From Harmothoe impar (lineage: Eukaryota > Annelida > Polychaeta > Phyllodocida > Polynoidae): a stretch of 64,000 nucleotides of DNA. A program made the position numbers and the translations under genes. The notes under the pieces are model-generated. The model saw nothing but the letters and a program-made list of their open reading frames with translations. It was not told the DNA's origin and did no database searches. Of the stretch, positions 12,301 through 23,465 are shown piece after piece. Location of the stretch: contig OX381708.1 in NCBI GenBank assembly GCA_947462335.1, forward strand, positions 40,055,377 through 40,119,376, written 5' to 3'. Numbering within the stretch: position 1 is the first letter of the stretch; every line of letters starts with the position of its first letter.

Positions 12301-14344
12301 CATGTGCTTGGAATACAGATCGAGAATGTATTAAAACGCTATAATATTATATTTAGCCTATGTTGTGAACACTTCTAACGATCTTACAAATTGCACACTG
12401 GATTCATCTGAATAGACAGGGAACTGTGCATTCGTTTTAAGGGAATAGACTCATGGAATAGACACATTGAATATTTAAGTTAGATTTTACACAACCTAAT
12501 TTCCCGTTATCTAAAAAAGTCGCATACCTGTAGGTTGCCATCATCTTTAGTATCCATCTATGTATATTCATATTATACACAAAACAGTTTTATAGTATTG
12601 GTATGCATAGTACCCTTCGTGCACAGTGAAGCGTAGCGCTCTCCCCAGCTGCATATAGGTGGCACCACTCATTGATGACGTCATTATTATTACACATGAC
12701 ATAGATGATACAATAAGGGTGTCGTAAAAGGGAGGAGCCTTCCCCACTATAGCTGTGAACCAGGCGTGCTCCATGCAAAATTGAAAGTGGCGGGGCCTAG
12801 GGGTAGCCCCCCCCCTCCTCCCCCAGTAAAGGGGTGTATATTCCTGGCAGTTTGTATAGGAGTGGGTGATGGAGGTAGCAGTAGTGCATCAGAAGTTGTG
12901 GTTTATGGGGTTCCCACCTCCTTATTATATAGTGCACGAAGGGTGGCCTTTGGTATAGGCATGTGAGGAATAAAAGACAGAGGGGGTGTTCTATGAGCCA
13001 TAATGTATGAGAAAGGGGGGCTGATGAGGGTGCGACAGTGTACACTATACTAAAGACATGCAAGCACACAGTTATGACTACCATTATGATATCATAATCT
13101 ACCTCTATAGAGTATACCTCTGCTATTGCTCCAAGATAGTTTGACATCATACTTCTCATTTCTGCTATAGGATATATACTGAGTATTCCATAATAAGACA
13201 CATTGGATGCCTACGTACCCCGCCATACCCCCTCTCCCCATCAGTGTTCCATGTATCCTCCTTTATCTTCCCTTGGTCTAGTTCCACAATAATGCTGTCA
13301 TTCTGTGCATACATCCTGCTGTCAGCCCACCCTCCAACATCATGACAGGCAGGTTGACAGCAAACTGTGTGTTGTGACAGTGCTTGTCTATAGCCCTGAT
13401 TGACTCTCACCAGGGGAGATCCATTGTAGCAGTTTGACTTAAATTAAAGTCAAATGTTTGCAGAGATCTAGGGGCACCTGATGGAGGGATAGGAACAAAG
13501 AGGGGGTGGCATACCAAGCAGTTGGTGGAGGGCTGAGGGTAGCCTGCAAACAAACCTGGGTCGCTTTTGCTCGGTTCACCCCACCCCAATCTCCTATAGG
13601 CTATACTATGTATCTGGTCATTTGGTAAACACAGTTTTACTGTATACGAGAGGCCGGCCCAGGAATTTGAGAAGGGGGTTCACTAAGCACCTATATACAG
13701 TACTCTGGATATTGATAGCACTGCCACAGTGAGCTGCTGTTGGCCTTGCCAGTTGCCTAGAGACACACTATATTATAGCACCTCAGCCAACCTCCCTCTC
13801 CACTTCCCCAGCCGCCCGCACGTGAACCACAGTGTATCCATGTAGGTGGCCGCCGGTATTTGTTCATGCTATACAGGAACACCTGCAACATCTAAGGGGG
13901 TGGGTCACTGGTGCACATAATTAGACCTTTCCCCAATTACCCTCCCCACTGATGTGGGTCATAAATAACCCCATCCCTGCTCTTAATTAATTAAGGTATA
14001 ACACATAACACGAAGCAATTTTACATTTAAATGATCTCCATACCCATCGGGGTATTTATTAGCATGTTTATGGGCCACCGTGGATTATACACTTTCAGTT
14101 GTATGATAAAGGCAGTTCGCACTGTTAGGCACGAAATGCTTTGATTTTAAGCATTTTTTGGTGCAAAAACAATTATAAAACCATTAATCTTAGGAGTTTT
14201 TTTACGTCCTCTTACGTATTTTTTCCACTCTATAACCAACCCTGCTAATATCCTACATGATTCTCCTGCAAGTCAAATTTTTCATATAACATTTAATTAT
14301 ACCTATAATAGCTCTTCGTAGTACACATCTAAATCATGTTCCCA

Positions 14345-14432
<88 letters not shown>

Positions 14433-17400
14433 TATATTATATAACTTATATCTTTATCATAGCAGTGTGACAGGTTTGTAGCTTAACTTTGGGAGCTATC
14501 AACAATGATTAAATAACACAAACACACTTGATAGGTTGAATAGATAAATATTAATATGAATTTATAAAAATATGACCCTCCATATAATATATATTATACT
14601 CGTCCATGTATGAGAATAAAGAAACCATGACATTCCAAAATCTAGTGCTGTTCACACCTATTCATGACCATGTATATGCTATTCTATATAGGTGTAAACA
14701 CCTGTGTGTAATGCATACTCAGTACATAGCCATAAGTATCCTATACAATCTTACCACACTAATAAGCTTTCTGCCTTCCAACAACCGCCGCCTATATTGG
14801 ACCAGACTGGCATACAGCTACTAGGGTATAGCATAATGGTTTACAGTACAATGTACACAATTGCTTTAACAGTCTGGTCAGTCTGGAGACCACTCTATGT
14901 GTGGTGCTTGTGGATTGGCCTCGCCGAGGAGTCAATGCATTTTCTGGCTGGCTAGTGATACACTCAGTTTTTAAGACTGTACATACTATATACTATTATA
15001 GTTATGAGTTGTATGGCTGCATGTCTATGCAGCTGTAATCCAACCTACCCTGTTGTTGACATCCTCAAGAATTCAAAAACGACCATGACACATTCTCTTG
15101 ACATACTAGATATGTATAGGATTTCTAGAATTGATGCCTGGGCTGAGTCAGAATTGGCATGCCATCAGCAGCATATAATGTTGTCAGCACCTTAGGGTCT
15201 GGTCAGACAGGATAACCATTTGATACTTAGTATGTGCATAAGTCCACACTTCAACTGCTCAAAAACGTTATATTTATCCCATTGAGACCCCTATCACTAT
15301 AACCCTCACAACTTCAGCCTCCGAAAATTGCCATTGAACCTGGCTATAGTTTAGGTAATTAATGCGGATATACCCCTCCTTTTGTAAACCTCACTCATAT
15401 ATTAATTGTCATCAGCAACATTCCTCCCCCTATTCTATTTGAGGGGTGGGTGTTAGTGAACTGAAAAAGTGAAGTGTAGCTCTAGGGTGGGCTATTCCAT
15501 CCACTCTGCTTTGGCAAGATACTCCCTGGGGCGGTCCCCAATGGTGCTTGCCTATCCCCACCCCGTCACCCAGCTTATACAGCCATCCACAGCCTCTCCA
15601 ACACACTACAAGGTTTGCACAGGTTTCTCCCAATGGCCTGTTCCGATCTGTCACTGCCCTAGCCACAGCTGAGCAAATAGTCAGCCGCATTATCGGGGGT
15701 CTATGGCAAGAGGGATTGGCGATGTATTGTGTATGGGAGGGATGGAATCTGATGACAACTTGCCAACAATTTCCAGCTCATATAGGGAACAGGGAATAAA
15801 GTTAGAGGGATCCCTGTCCATGCATCATACCTCCCTTTTGCTCATTTCTGTAGAGCAAGTTTCCTGCATCAATTTATGATATTCTTGCACACAAAGTCGA
15901 AAAGAGAGTTATTATAACGGCCATTAGGACTGAAAATTCTTCTGTACAAACATGTCCACGATCTCCGATGATGGACTAAGACAACAATCTTTCTACCATA
16001 TAATTAATTAATCAACATGTATTATCCATAATACATGGTTGGATTTGTCCAAGGCATTTGACAAAGTCCTATAATATGGACCTATCCATCACGCTGTAAA
16101 GCAATGCTTTACCAGGGACGACTCCAACAATGTATACGACTGATACTTTTTGAAGTCCGAATAGAATATAATACTTTATCAAACTAGTGGTGTAATATTA
16201 CTGGGTATATATCTGTGCATATAAGGTATCCTATGCAACGGATATCACTTTCGACAGTTTTGAAGTGTCGATGGAATTAAAATAACATATCTGATGACAC
16301 ACTTGAGTCCAAGCACCCCGCAGTTACACTTATTATGTTTGTCTTACTTAACTTCAAAGGGAAGCAGCTCTTCCAAAACTCAAGTACCAATGTCAGAAAT
16401 CAAAGGAAGCAGACGAACAGTGATTTTCGCGCCCTTTTTTCACTAAAAGCAAACGACAGTTTAATTCAAAGAGGCCGCCATTTGAAGGAGTGTTACGTTA
16501 ATTCACCGTCAACGTCGTGAAATCCATACGTTGATTGGTTTAATGTTTGACACGACCACTCCTATCACTCACTTACCTCCTTTCTTATTGGTCAAGGCTC
16601 TCAAAGAAACTTGATAGAAATGAAGGAGGCTCGATGCTTTTCAGATCTCACCGGCCGCGGCGCGGGAGCCGCGGAGGGTTTTTGGGGGAGGTGCGGACAG
16701 CGCTGTTTGCTTAGCTCCACTCCATTGGTAATCAGTGGCAAATAGCTTTGATTGTCGGGTGAATCGCCCCTTAAATAGACTCCCCACGCACTCAGTGCTG
16801 ATTTGCTTGCTTTTAGCCAGTGTTCTGACCGCCTTGAATTAGACTAATTTCATGAGTGCGTGCACTTTTTGTAAAGGAGAGGAGCGACACCGGGCGGTAC
16901 CGCCGTCTTCACGGGCCGCCCACCCTGCGTTCCCCGCCAGGCTCCATGGTCGCCCCGGGCTCCGCAGCTATATCAGCGGCCGCAGCCTCTCATAGCTACC
17001 CCTCCCCATCTCCCCAATCCACCATTCCAATTATAAGTCGGCCTCTTCAAAGATGTCCCACCTGAGAAAGTGAACGTGAGGCCAGGTATATACAAGAGGC
17101 GTGGTACCCCAGGCCCGTTCTGATAGCGTACTAACACCGCGTACTAAGCAGAGACAGTGCCACCCGACCATCGCCTACAGGTTGATGGCTCTATTTAAGT
17201 GTAAACCTGTAGGATAATGGTCAACCCATGGAGCAATTGTATACATATATCATACCTGGGCAGAAGTTCACTGGATAATTAATTCAATTCGTTGAGACGA
17301 TTCAACTGAGAACTCAGAAAGCGGCACCTAATATCTCTGTAGCGCTAAAGAATCGCGATTCTCGCGTTGATTTCTTGTCTTCACGGAGACTCCGAATGGT

Positions 17401-20400
17401 ATCCTACAGAGGATTGCGGCATGGCTACAACATATGTATGCGTCTATGATTACAGCAATGAAAAATATAAGTAGATCTGAATCTATAAATCTAGGCATAA
17501 CGATTATCATGCGAGCAATTTGATACATGGAATACAAGCAGCTCAGAATTGCTATACTCATATTTTGAAGAAAAAAACCAACAATTTCAAACACTGCAAT
17601 CACGTTTATAATGCTTGTGCAGCTGCATTGCTTTAGAAATATGCGGACGCAATAATTTTATACGCAAGTTTACAGTTCCATGAACGCGTTTAGAATTCCT
17701 GGTTCCAAAATGTGGATGCCACGCAGACGGAAGATGTGTGAGGCGGGGAGGGGGGGGGGAGGAGTAGGGGGGGGGGGTAATAGGATGTGACCTCGAATCA
17801 GATTTATGACGTAAACTAAGGCAATTTCAAACGCAATACACAATACATGCACTGTATATACCTTTGGCCAATATCTCACCATAAAATTCCTATAAGTTCA
17901 GAGTCAATGAGCTTTGGCCTGGCGTAATATTCTCTATGGTGTGCACAATGCTGCGTGCTTTCCCACACCCCTCTTATCAGCTCCATATCACCTTGGTATG
18001 CTGGGATGGTTCCAAAGCCACCAACCCTAGGCGCTATCAGGTAGATATCAGCATCTACCTTTATGATTATCTCAGGTGTATCTCCACCCACCTGTATAGC
18101 TCCATACCCCCGGTCTTGCCTTCTCTCCCTACCTGTGATGGGCGCTGCTGATAACATACTCACCCAATGAGGTTGGCGTTTACCTGGACAGATGGCAGGT
18201 GAGATAGCCTTACCTTACCTGGCACGCAGGCACAGACCCCCTCTGTCCAACCCTACCACACCCTCCTCAGGTATATCATGACTCTGGAGATTAAGGTCTG
18301 ATAAGTACTAGACCCCTCCACCTGATGATATCTGGCTTTTCAGCCGCAGATCTGCCCTTTTCATGGTGCCAATGGCTATTGACAATCACAGTCTCTGTGT
18401 CTGAATAAGCCGACTTTTCCACTGCATTGATAGGCATACCATTGACTTGCATCACTATAGTTTTTCTTCATATTGTATATTTTCTTTCTTAGGAGTTGGA
18501 AGGGGGATGAAAAATCGCGTTTGTGATGACCACAGAATCCTACTTTCTGACTTTGAAGGTCAGTGGATATTGTGAAAGCATGTGTGGGCTTTAAAAATAT
18601 ATAATCATTGATACATAATCAATCTGTAGAGAAATGACCATTCAGCATAAACATAATCATGGGGACAAGATAATAGAGGGGAATTCCTTATTCATTACAA
18701 TGATTCTTCAAGTCTACAGCTTTCGTTTCCGTCATTATATACGCACTAGCCTCGTCTTCAGCGATGAATTGAGGGTGCGCTCCTTCCCTGGGTCTAAAGA
18801 CAGGAACTTAAATCCACATTATGTACATAGCTGCAAGCTGATTAGAACTATTCATAATAGGAACAGTAATTAGAAAACATTCAATAATCTGCACAAGTTG
18901 TACCCGGACCTAATACCAAATTAGCATTTCATAAATAATTCTAAGCACATATGATTCTGAGGAAGGAGAGACGAAGCGGACAGACGTTAATAAGGGGGCG
19001 TATCTGTATGCACGGTGAACGCTAATCCTAGCACGGGTACTTCCACCTCATATTCATAAGTACCTCCCCCTCCAAGCAGGCTTTACAGGCAGATTGGTGC
19101 CCTTTTCCCGCGGTTTCCACGTCCACACGGCTAGTTGAGCAGGATGGCCTCCAAAGTAATAGCCGAACAAAGCGTCTAGCCAGGGGTGGGTGGCTTCTTG
19201 TCGGCGGGAATATTGATTCCTTGCCCCCAGACGACAAAAGTTGTATTAGATTTGTGCAGCCAGGGGGGCGGAACACCATGTGGCTTTAACGTCACCTCCT
19301 TCCCACCGGGCGGCACCAAGTAACCGGAAGACGCGCCACCGCCATATGCACTTCCGCCCGATTGGGCGCCGATTGGGGGTCGGCGGCGGAAGTGGCGGGT
19401 CGGGTGGAGGGGTTAATTGGGCCGATTACGATCGGATTACCCTCTCGGTTTTCCAGACGCCGCGACGTCGCCGCCCGATGCGTCGCGCTGCTTCTTCCAC
19501 CTCGTTGCACGACGTCAAAACGCGACGTCGGGATGGCTCAGGTCTGGCTGGTACCTGCGTTTGTGCAGTGTCGTCGGGTAACCAGCGGTCTAACACGGGG
19601 CCCTGACACCTGTATAATCAGGGAGGAATGCAGGGTGACGCCAATAGAGGGGGGTGTAGTCGGTGGTGCCTTGTACGAACGACATCTCTAGCATTCAGTC
19701 ATCGGAGATGGCTCACCTTTCTGAGACGATTTCTTGATGCCCAGACCAGTTGGTGAATTAATCGGTGGTATTATGGGCGGACAGAATGTCCCATACGATG
19801 GGTATGTATCAGATGGGGGTATACACCGTATATAGGTGGACGTGAGCGTGTGTACCGTGTAATTGAGTGGTTCTTCTCAAGGTCTTCCTTTAGAGAATAC
19901 AATTACGTCCTGCAGAGGCTATGTGTTTTGCCAAAATGAAAATATCATTTTCTGACACTGAGAATGATACATTACAAGAACATGGCCATTTCACGCTACA
20001 TGCTACAGTTGTCAAAGTGTCCAAGTTATCAAAAATCACAGTACACTCTCTCCTGGAATTAGTGAGCTTATTGGTTCATGTGGGGGATAATAGTTGGACA
20101 AAAACAAAGGACAATTGGCACTATATATACATGAAATAACCCATTGGATACCTCTGTAGAGCTCCACCATACACCACCATACACCAGCAACCCCCCCCCC
20201 CCCCCCCTTACCACCTCGGAGAGTGAGCTCAACCTAGCGCCCTGCTTGTGCACCTGTTTTGCGGCTGTACACATTGTCACGCATCTTAATTTGCCCACCG
20301 CTCCAACAATGAAGCCCTCCTCCCACCTCCTCCCCCGGCAACAATACCAGCCCGTTCATGAGAGTGTGCCCTAAACAGCAGTAAAAGAGGATAAAACAAA

Positions 20401-23400
20401 CACGAGGCACTATTGTTGGCTCATGACAGTTTTGTCTCTGAGGGACACAAACAGTTTTTAGGGATGTGGACAATGCTTTCGCTCCGCTTGTCACCCCGGT
20501 GTGAGTGTAGCTGTCAACATCTATTGCCGGGAACAAGCGAAAGGGCTTCCCGACATCTTACTTTAGGGCCGCCATGTTGGGTGGTCACGTGATGAAGAGG
20601 TTATAAGGTCTCACAACACAAGTTAGTGTCACATACATTTAGCATGTGCCACTCCCCCTCTGAGAGATGTGATTTGTGGATGAGGGGTAATAACTGTCTT
20701 TGAAGGGGTAGAGAAGCCATCGAGCAGCGCATGATAGACAAAGGAAAGGTGGGACGAGACACCATGTGCCCTTCTTCTGTCTCTGCTGTACAATGTCTAT
20801 CTCAGGGATAACAAGTACAAAAGTACAAAAGCCATTGCCTTGAGTCAGTCACCATTGACTTTCCACTAGACTCCATGGAAAGGGAACAACATCGATGAAT
20901 TGTAGGCGGAGTTTCATGTCAGTTCCACATTTACGATCTGGTTAGGGGCGTTACACGTAAGAACGGTAACAACCAACCTGCTGATAGCAATCTCTGGTTC
21001 AACAATAAAGAGGTCGAAGGCAATGTGATGGCTGCTCTCTGTTTTTCATTAAAAGGTTAAAGTCGAGGTCAAGTCTGCCATTAAAACTGGTTTCCGTGAC
21101 ACAATCTGAGTAACAGCCTTCACGGCAGTGGCAGTTATGATTTAAAAAATGTACCACACTTAACCTTTTAGTGTGGCGATACCCTTAAGGACTACGCCAG
21201 GCACCAGGTGAAATAAACCCCACTGAGTACCATTTGGAGTAGGGTATTCTCTGTGACGTACGCTTACGTCATGGCTACGTCACAGGTCAGACCACGCCCC
21301 CTGGTCACGTAGGATGGCGTGAACAATGTTTTGTAACTTAGGAAAATGTCACACATTTTAGTGGGATACTAGGGTAAACAACGGATACCTGGGTGGTCTT
21401 TGTTATGTGTGGTTACCTGGGCAAACATGATCTTTTTTCACACTCTATCCTGCCAGGAAATAATGGTAACTTTAAGGACTTAACAATGAACACGTTTTGT
21501 AAATCAAGGGGTCATGGTGTCCATATTGTAGAATAGAAGGAGGGTTGACGAGCAATACATGAATTGAAAACCAGGTCTGAAAAGCAGAAAGGTATTTAGG
21601 CACAGTTTAATCAATTTTGTATAAACTATAGCTATCTTAAAAATATATAAAAGAAAATCAAGTTTATATATCAACAAAAAATAGAAAATTGGCAATCGTT
21701 CTTAACGCTTTACAAATTCATGTCTCTTCAGCCGTCCAACATGAGAGAGGTCCTCGTAATTCCACGATCCGCCGCCAGGTGGCTATGTACCTGAAGGAGA
21801 CGTCGGAGCTGTCGGCCATGGCTGCTGCCCCGCATGGCTTCAGGCCCCACTTCTTTGGTGGCATGGTGCCCTCCATGGAGCACATGGCAGCTGCTGATGG
21901 CTTCCCCATGAACCCTGTCACCACAGCAGAGCATATACCCATAATGGCTGCAGCCAACGGGGTGCTCATCCAACCAACGCCAAAGGTGAGCTGCTCATTA
22001 CGATTTTAACTCATGATTTATACATTACTTTAAACATAGGCTAATTATATTTCACATTTTTAAAAGCAACTCCAATTCATATGCATGTATCTCATTTGCT
22101 CCTAGACCTATCATTTCAAAAGGAAACACAAAAACCTTGTATTAATCACCACTTCCTTCTTGTCCTCTTGCAGTACCCCCACGAGCTGTCACAGGCCTAC
22201 TTCAGTAACCCAGAGGCCATCTGTGAGGCTGCCGCCCGCCTCTTATTTATGTCTGTCAAATGGGCCAAGAACGTGCCAGCCTTCCTGTCCCTACCCTTCA
22301 GAGACCAGGCCACCTTACTGGAGGAGGGATGGCGGGAGCTGTTCGTGTTGGGAGCAGCTCAGTTCCAGATGCCGATTGACGCAGGACCACTCATGGCTGC
22401 TGCTGGTAGGTGTTTTTTTTTTCAATTTAGAAATAGTTTTTGGGGCACATATTATTTTTTTACAAAATATAATTATACAAGTGAATTGTGCATGGTTTCA
22501 TTTTCTGTTTTGTCCTCTCAACATAATAATTATCTACAAGAAAGCTCTTGTACCAGCACTTAAAGTATTCACTTCCAGTGGCCTTCCTAAAGACAATGTT
22601 CCGGAACTGCAAGTTTGAAAGGTTGTACCCTGCTGTAAATTCTAAACTCACCCATATCTTAAGCAATTAAATCATCCAGGATCTGTGAGTGAATGATATT
22701 ATATGTTTAACCCATTATCAACAGTATGCAATTAATAATGAATTGTAATAATTTCTGTTCTCCAGGTATAACCTCAGAGACAGCACCACCAGAGAAGATA
22801 GTCACCATGATGAGTGAGATTAGAGCCCTTCAAGAGATTATAGCCAAGTTCAAGGCCATGCAGATCGACCCTACTGAGTATGCGTGCCTCAAGGGTATCG
22901 TCATATTTAAGACCGGTAGACGTAAGTATATTATTACCCTGACTTCTTTACTTCTCCCAGATATGATTATAGGCCTAGAAGCTCAATTAAATGTCTTTAT
23001 GAGTTTATACATGCACTGCATGATATGTATATATTGCAGTTCATATGGGAGTACCTAAATGTATAAGGTTGAGGACAAGTATTATACAGTACAATTATTA
23101 TGTATAATTCACATTGAGGAACCATATTGCTGGACAGACTTTCTATACTTATTTCAAAACAATCACTGACGATTTCCATCTTTCTCTATCTTCCAGTGAT
23201 CCCAAGCACCTCGAACGACATGAAGGGGTTAAGGGATTTCCACACAGTGACCAGCCTTCAGGACCAAGCTCAACTAACGCTGTCTAAGTATATCCAGACA
23301 TCCTACCCTACCCAGCCCTTCAGGTTCGGCAAACTGCTCCTCTGCCTACCCACCTTGAGAACAGTCAGCCCTGCCACCATTGAGGAGCTCTTCTTCAGGA

Positions 23401-23465
23401 AAACGATCGGCTCTATTCCCATTGAGCGGCTCCTAGTTGACATGTTTAAGTCTAATGACTTCTAG
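9229..23465 (+). CDS. NR2E1: NR2E1/tailless-type orphan nuclear receptor, 5' end missing (join of seven exons)
   Basis: The coding join is 9229-9310, 10180-10198, 12059-12191, 21732-21985, 22174-22405, 22766-22921 and 23197-23465, giving about 380 residues. All exons are bounded by AG and GT and the phases fit (1,2,0,1,0,1,1). The product has a two-finger C4 DNA-binding domain starting CVVC, recognition helix DGCAGFFK, the motif [12 protein letters not shown] and the C-terminal extension HERGPRNST that marks the tailless/TLX group. An alanine/methionine/proline-rich hinge follows, then a ligand-binding domain ending [17 protein letters not shown]. In flies and vertebrates tailless/TLX is a nuclear repressor acting in anterior brain, eye and neural stem cells; that role here is by homology. 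The second finger has six residues between its first two cysteines. NR2E3 was considered, but the HERGPRNST block and finger sequence favour NR2E1. The first exon (start codon plus a phase-1 G) is not securely found. Confidence 0.95.
10180..10198 (+). CDS. NR2E1: Receptor 19-nt microexon encoding (G)CAGFFK
   Basis: The acceptor is CATTTCAG ending at 10179 and the donor GTAAAT begins at 10199. The single leading T completes the glycine codon and six codons follow: C-A-G-F-F-K. This tiny exon carries the fourth cysteine of finger 1 and part of the P-box, without which the domain could not bind DNA. Skipping it would also shift the frame. Confidence 0.95.
10199..12058. other. Intron with a piggyBac-like MITE
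   Basis: A 1.86-kb intron between the microexon and the second-finger exon. It contains the TTAA-flanked foldback element at 11238-11507 listed separately. ORFs of 98-129 residues here overlap each other on both strands and have no domain. Confidence 0.7.
11238..11507. mobile_element. piggyBac-like foldback MITE, copy A (about 270 bp)
   Basis: The right end is AAGGGTTAA and the left end TTAGCCCTTTA, that is, a TTAA-type target followed by CCCT, the signature of piggyBac family ends. Reading inward from each end gives the degenerate block TGCTTTAA/TGTGC, and further in from the right GTGCTATGC and CATGAATTCAG. The same ordered blocks occur in the element at 41529-41750. No transposase is encoded, so it is non-autonomous. 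Confidence 0.7.
12059..12191 (+). CDS. NR2E1: Receptor exon: second zinc finger and start of C-terminal extension
   Basis: The acceptor is TGATTTCAG ending at 12058 and the donor GTGAGT starts at 12192. The exon starts in phase 0 and ends after the first base of a codon. It encodes [20 protein letters not shown] and continues through [14 protein letters not shown] to AGMNKD. The second finger is C-X6-C-X9-C-X2-C, where most receptors have X5 in the D-box. Confidence 0.95.
12676..12683. promoter_or_regulatory. Full CRE palindrome TGACGTCA in intron
   Basis: A perfect TGACGTCA preceded by ATTGA and followed by TTATTATTA. It is the canonical CREB/ATF site; function is not shown by sequence. Confidence 0.35.
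14347..14441. repeat. (AT)n microsatellite
   Basis: Nearly pure TA dinucleotides over about 90 bases, with two TG interruptions (ATGTATA) near the ends. Confidence 0.95.
16424..16860 (+). promoter_or_regulatory. Promoter-like block: E2F site, three CCAAT boxes, TATA-like TTAAATA
   Basis: TTTTCGCGCC (16424-16433) matches the E2F consensus. Reverse CCAAT boxes (ATTGG) lie at 16534-16538, 16587-16591 and 16724-16728, and TTAAATA at 16771-16777 is followed by CACTCAGT, which is initiator-like. A GC-rich transcribed-like stretch follows. This order is typical of proliferation-linked promoters. It could be an internal promoter of the receptor gene or belong to an unrecognised transcript. The 69-codon ORF at 16856-17065 downstream is alanine/serine/proline-rich with no known family. 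Confidence 0.35.
16861..17065 (+). other. Downstream GC-rich stretch with a small low-complexity ORF, function unknown
   Basis: The ORF opens at an ATG at 16856 and stops at 17065. Its C-terminal half (from an internal methionine in the context TCCATGG) reads [20 protein letters not shown] and ends proline/serine-rich. It has the composition of a disordered coding segment but no recognisable domain. No splice donor lies before the stop in this frame, so it cannot extend into the receptor exons as written. Confidence 0.15.
18493..18558 (+). other. Possible 66-nt in-frame cassette exon of the receptor gene
   Basis: The acceptor TTTTCTTTCTTAG (ending 18492) is strong, and the donor after AAG is GTCAGT (18559). 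The 66 bases have no stop in the phase left by exon 12059-12191 and return to the same phase required by exon 21732-21985. Inclusion would add 22 residues, including [18 protein letters not shown], between NKD and VQHERGPR in the C-terminal extension of the DNA-binding domain. I do not recognise the peptide. In a 9.5-kb intron such pseudo-exons occur by chance, so confidence is low. Confidence 0.25.
19270..19620. promoter_or_regulatory. GC/CpG-rich patch with ETS and CCAAT-type motifs
   Basis: Contains AACCGGAAG, CACTTCCG, GCGGAAGTG, several ATTGG motifs and many CpGs, including repeated CGACGTCG-like words. ORFs of 100-109 residues on both strands (19280-19606, 19362-19691, 19292-19510) overlap and are arginine-rich, as expected from base composition. 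Probably regulatory or an unmethylated CpG patch; no gene recognised. Confidence 0.25.
21253..21292. promoter_or_regulatory. Cluster of three CRE-like half sites
   Basis: GTGACGTACG, TTACGTCATG and CTACGTCACA occur within about 40 bases, roughly 450 bases upstream of the hinge exon. Each contains TGACGTA or its complement. They could bind CREB/ATF-type bZIP proteins; this is motif evidence only. Confidence 0.3.
21732..21985 (+). CDS. NR2E1: Receptor exon: C-terminal extension and hinge
   Basis: The acceptor is CTCTTCAG ending at 21731 and the donor GTGAGC follows AAG at 21985. Two bases complete an alanine codon, then 84 codons follow, ending in phase 0. It starts [20 protein letters not shown], the family signature after the second finger, and continues with an alanine-, methionine- and proline-rich hinge ([20 protein letters not shown] and similar). 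The hinge is compositionally biased but uninterrupted. Confidence 0.95.
22174..22405 (+). CDS. NR2E1: Receptor exon: first helices of the ligand-binding domain
   Basis: The acceptor is CCTCTTGCAG ending at 22173 and the donor GTAGGT begins at 22406. It encodes 77 codons plus one base, including [20 protein letters not shown] and [20 protein letters not shown]. These correspond to helices 3-5 and the conserved nuclear-receptor signature (W-K...F..L...DQ..LL...W.E.F.L). Confidence 0.95.
22766..22921 (+). CDS. NR2E1: Receptor exon: middle of the ligand-binding domain
   Basis: The acceptor is TTCTCCAG ending at 22765 and the donor GTAAGT begins at 22922. Phase 1 in and phase 1 out, 52 codons. 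It includes [20 protein letters not shown] and [13 protein letters not shown], corresponding to the helix 7-9 region with the typical D-x-x-E-Y-x-C-L-K block. Confidence 0.95.
23197..23465 (+). CDS. NR2E1: Receptor final coding exon: end of ligand-binding domain and stop
   Basis: The acceptor is ATCTTCCAG ending at 23196. Two bases complete a leucine codon, then the frame runs to TAG at 23463-23465. It contains [40 protein letters not shown] and [20 protein letters not shown], ending FKSNDF. The LL.LP.LR.....IEELFF.KTIG block is the most diagnostic part of the tailless/TLX ligand-binding domain. Confidence 0.97.

Larger units (their letters stand above)
12192..21731. other. 9.5-kb intron of the receptor gene
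   Basis: The large intron separates the DNA-binding domain exons from the hinge exon. It contains an (AT)n microsatellite, a promoter-like block at 16.42-17.07 kb, a possible cassette exon at 18493-18558, a GC-rich patch at 19.27-19.62 kb, a 17-C run at 20191-20207 and a CRE-like cluster near 21.27 kb. Apart from these I see only short unrelated ORFs. Confidence 0.7.

Noticed and set aside
19280..19691. Overlapping 100-109 codon ORFs on both strands
   Set aside because: Open because the patch is GC-rich; arginine-rich translations with no domain.
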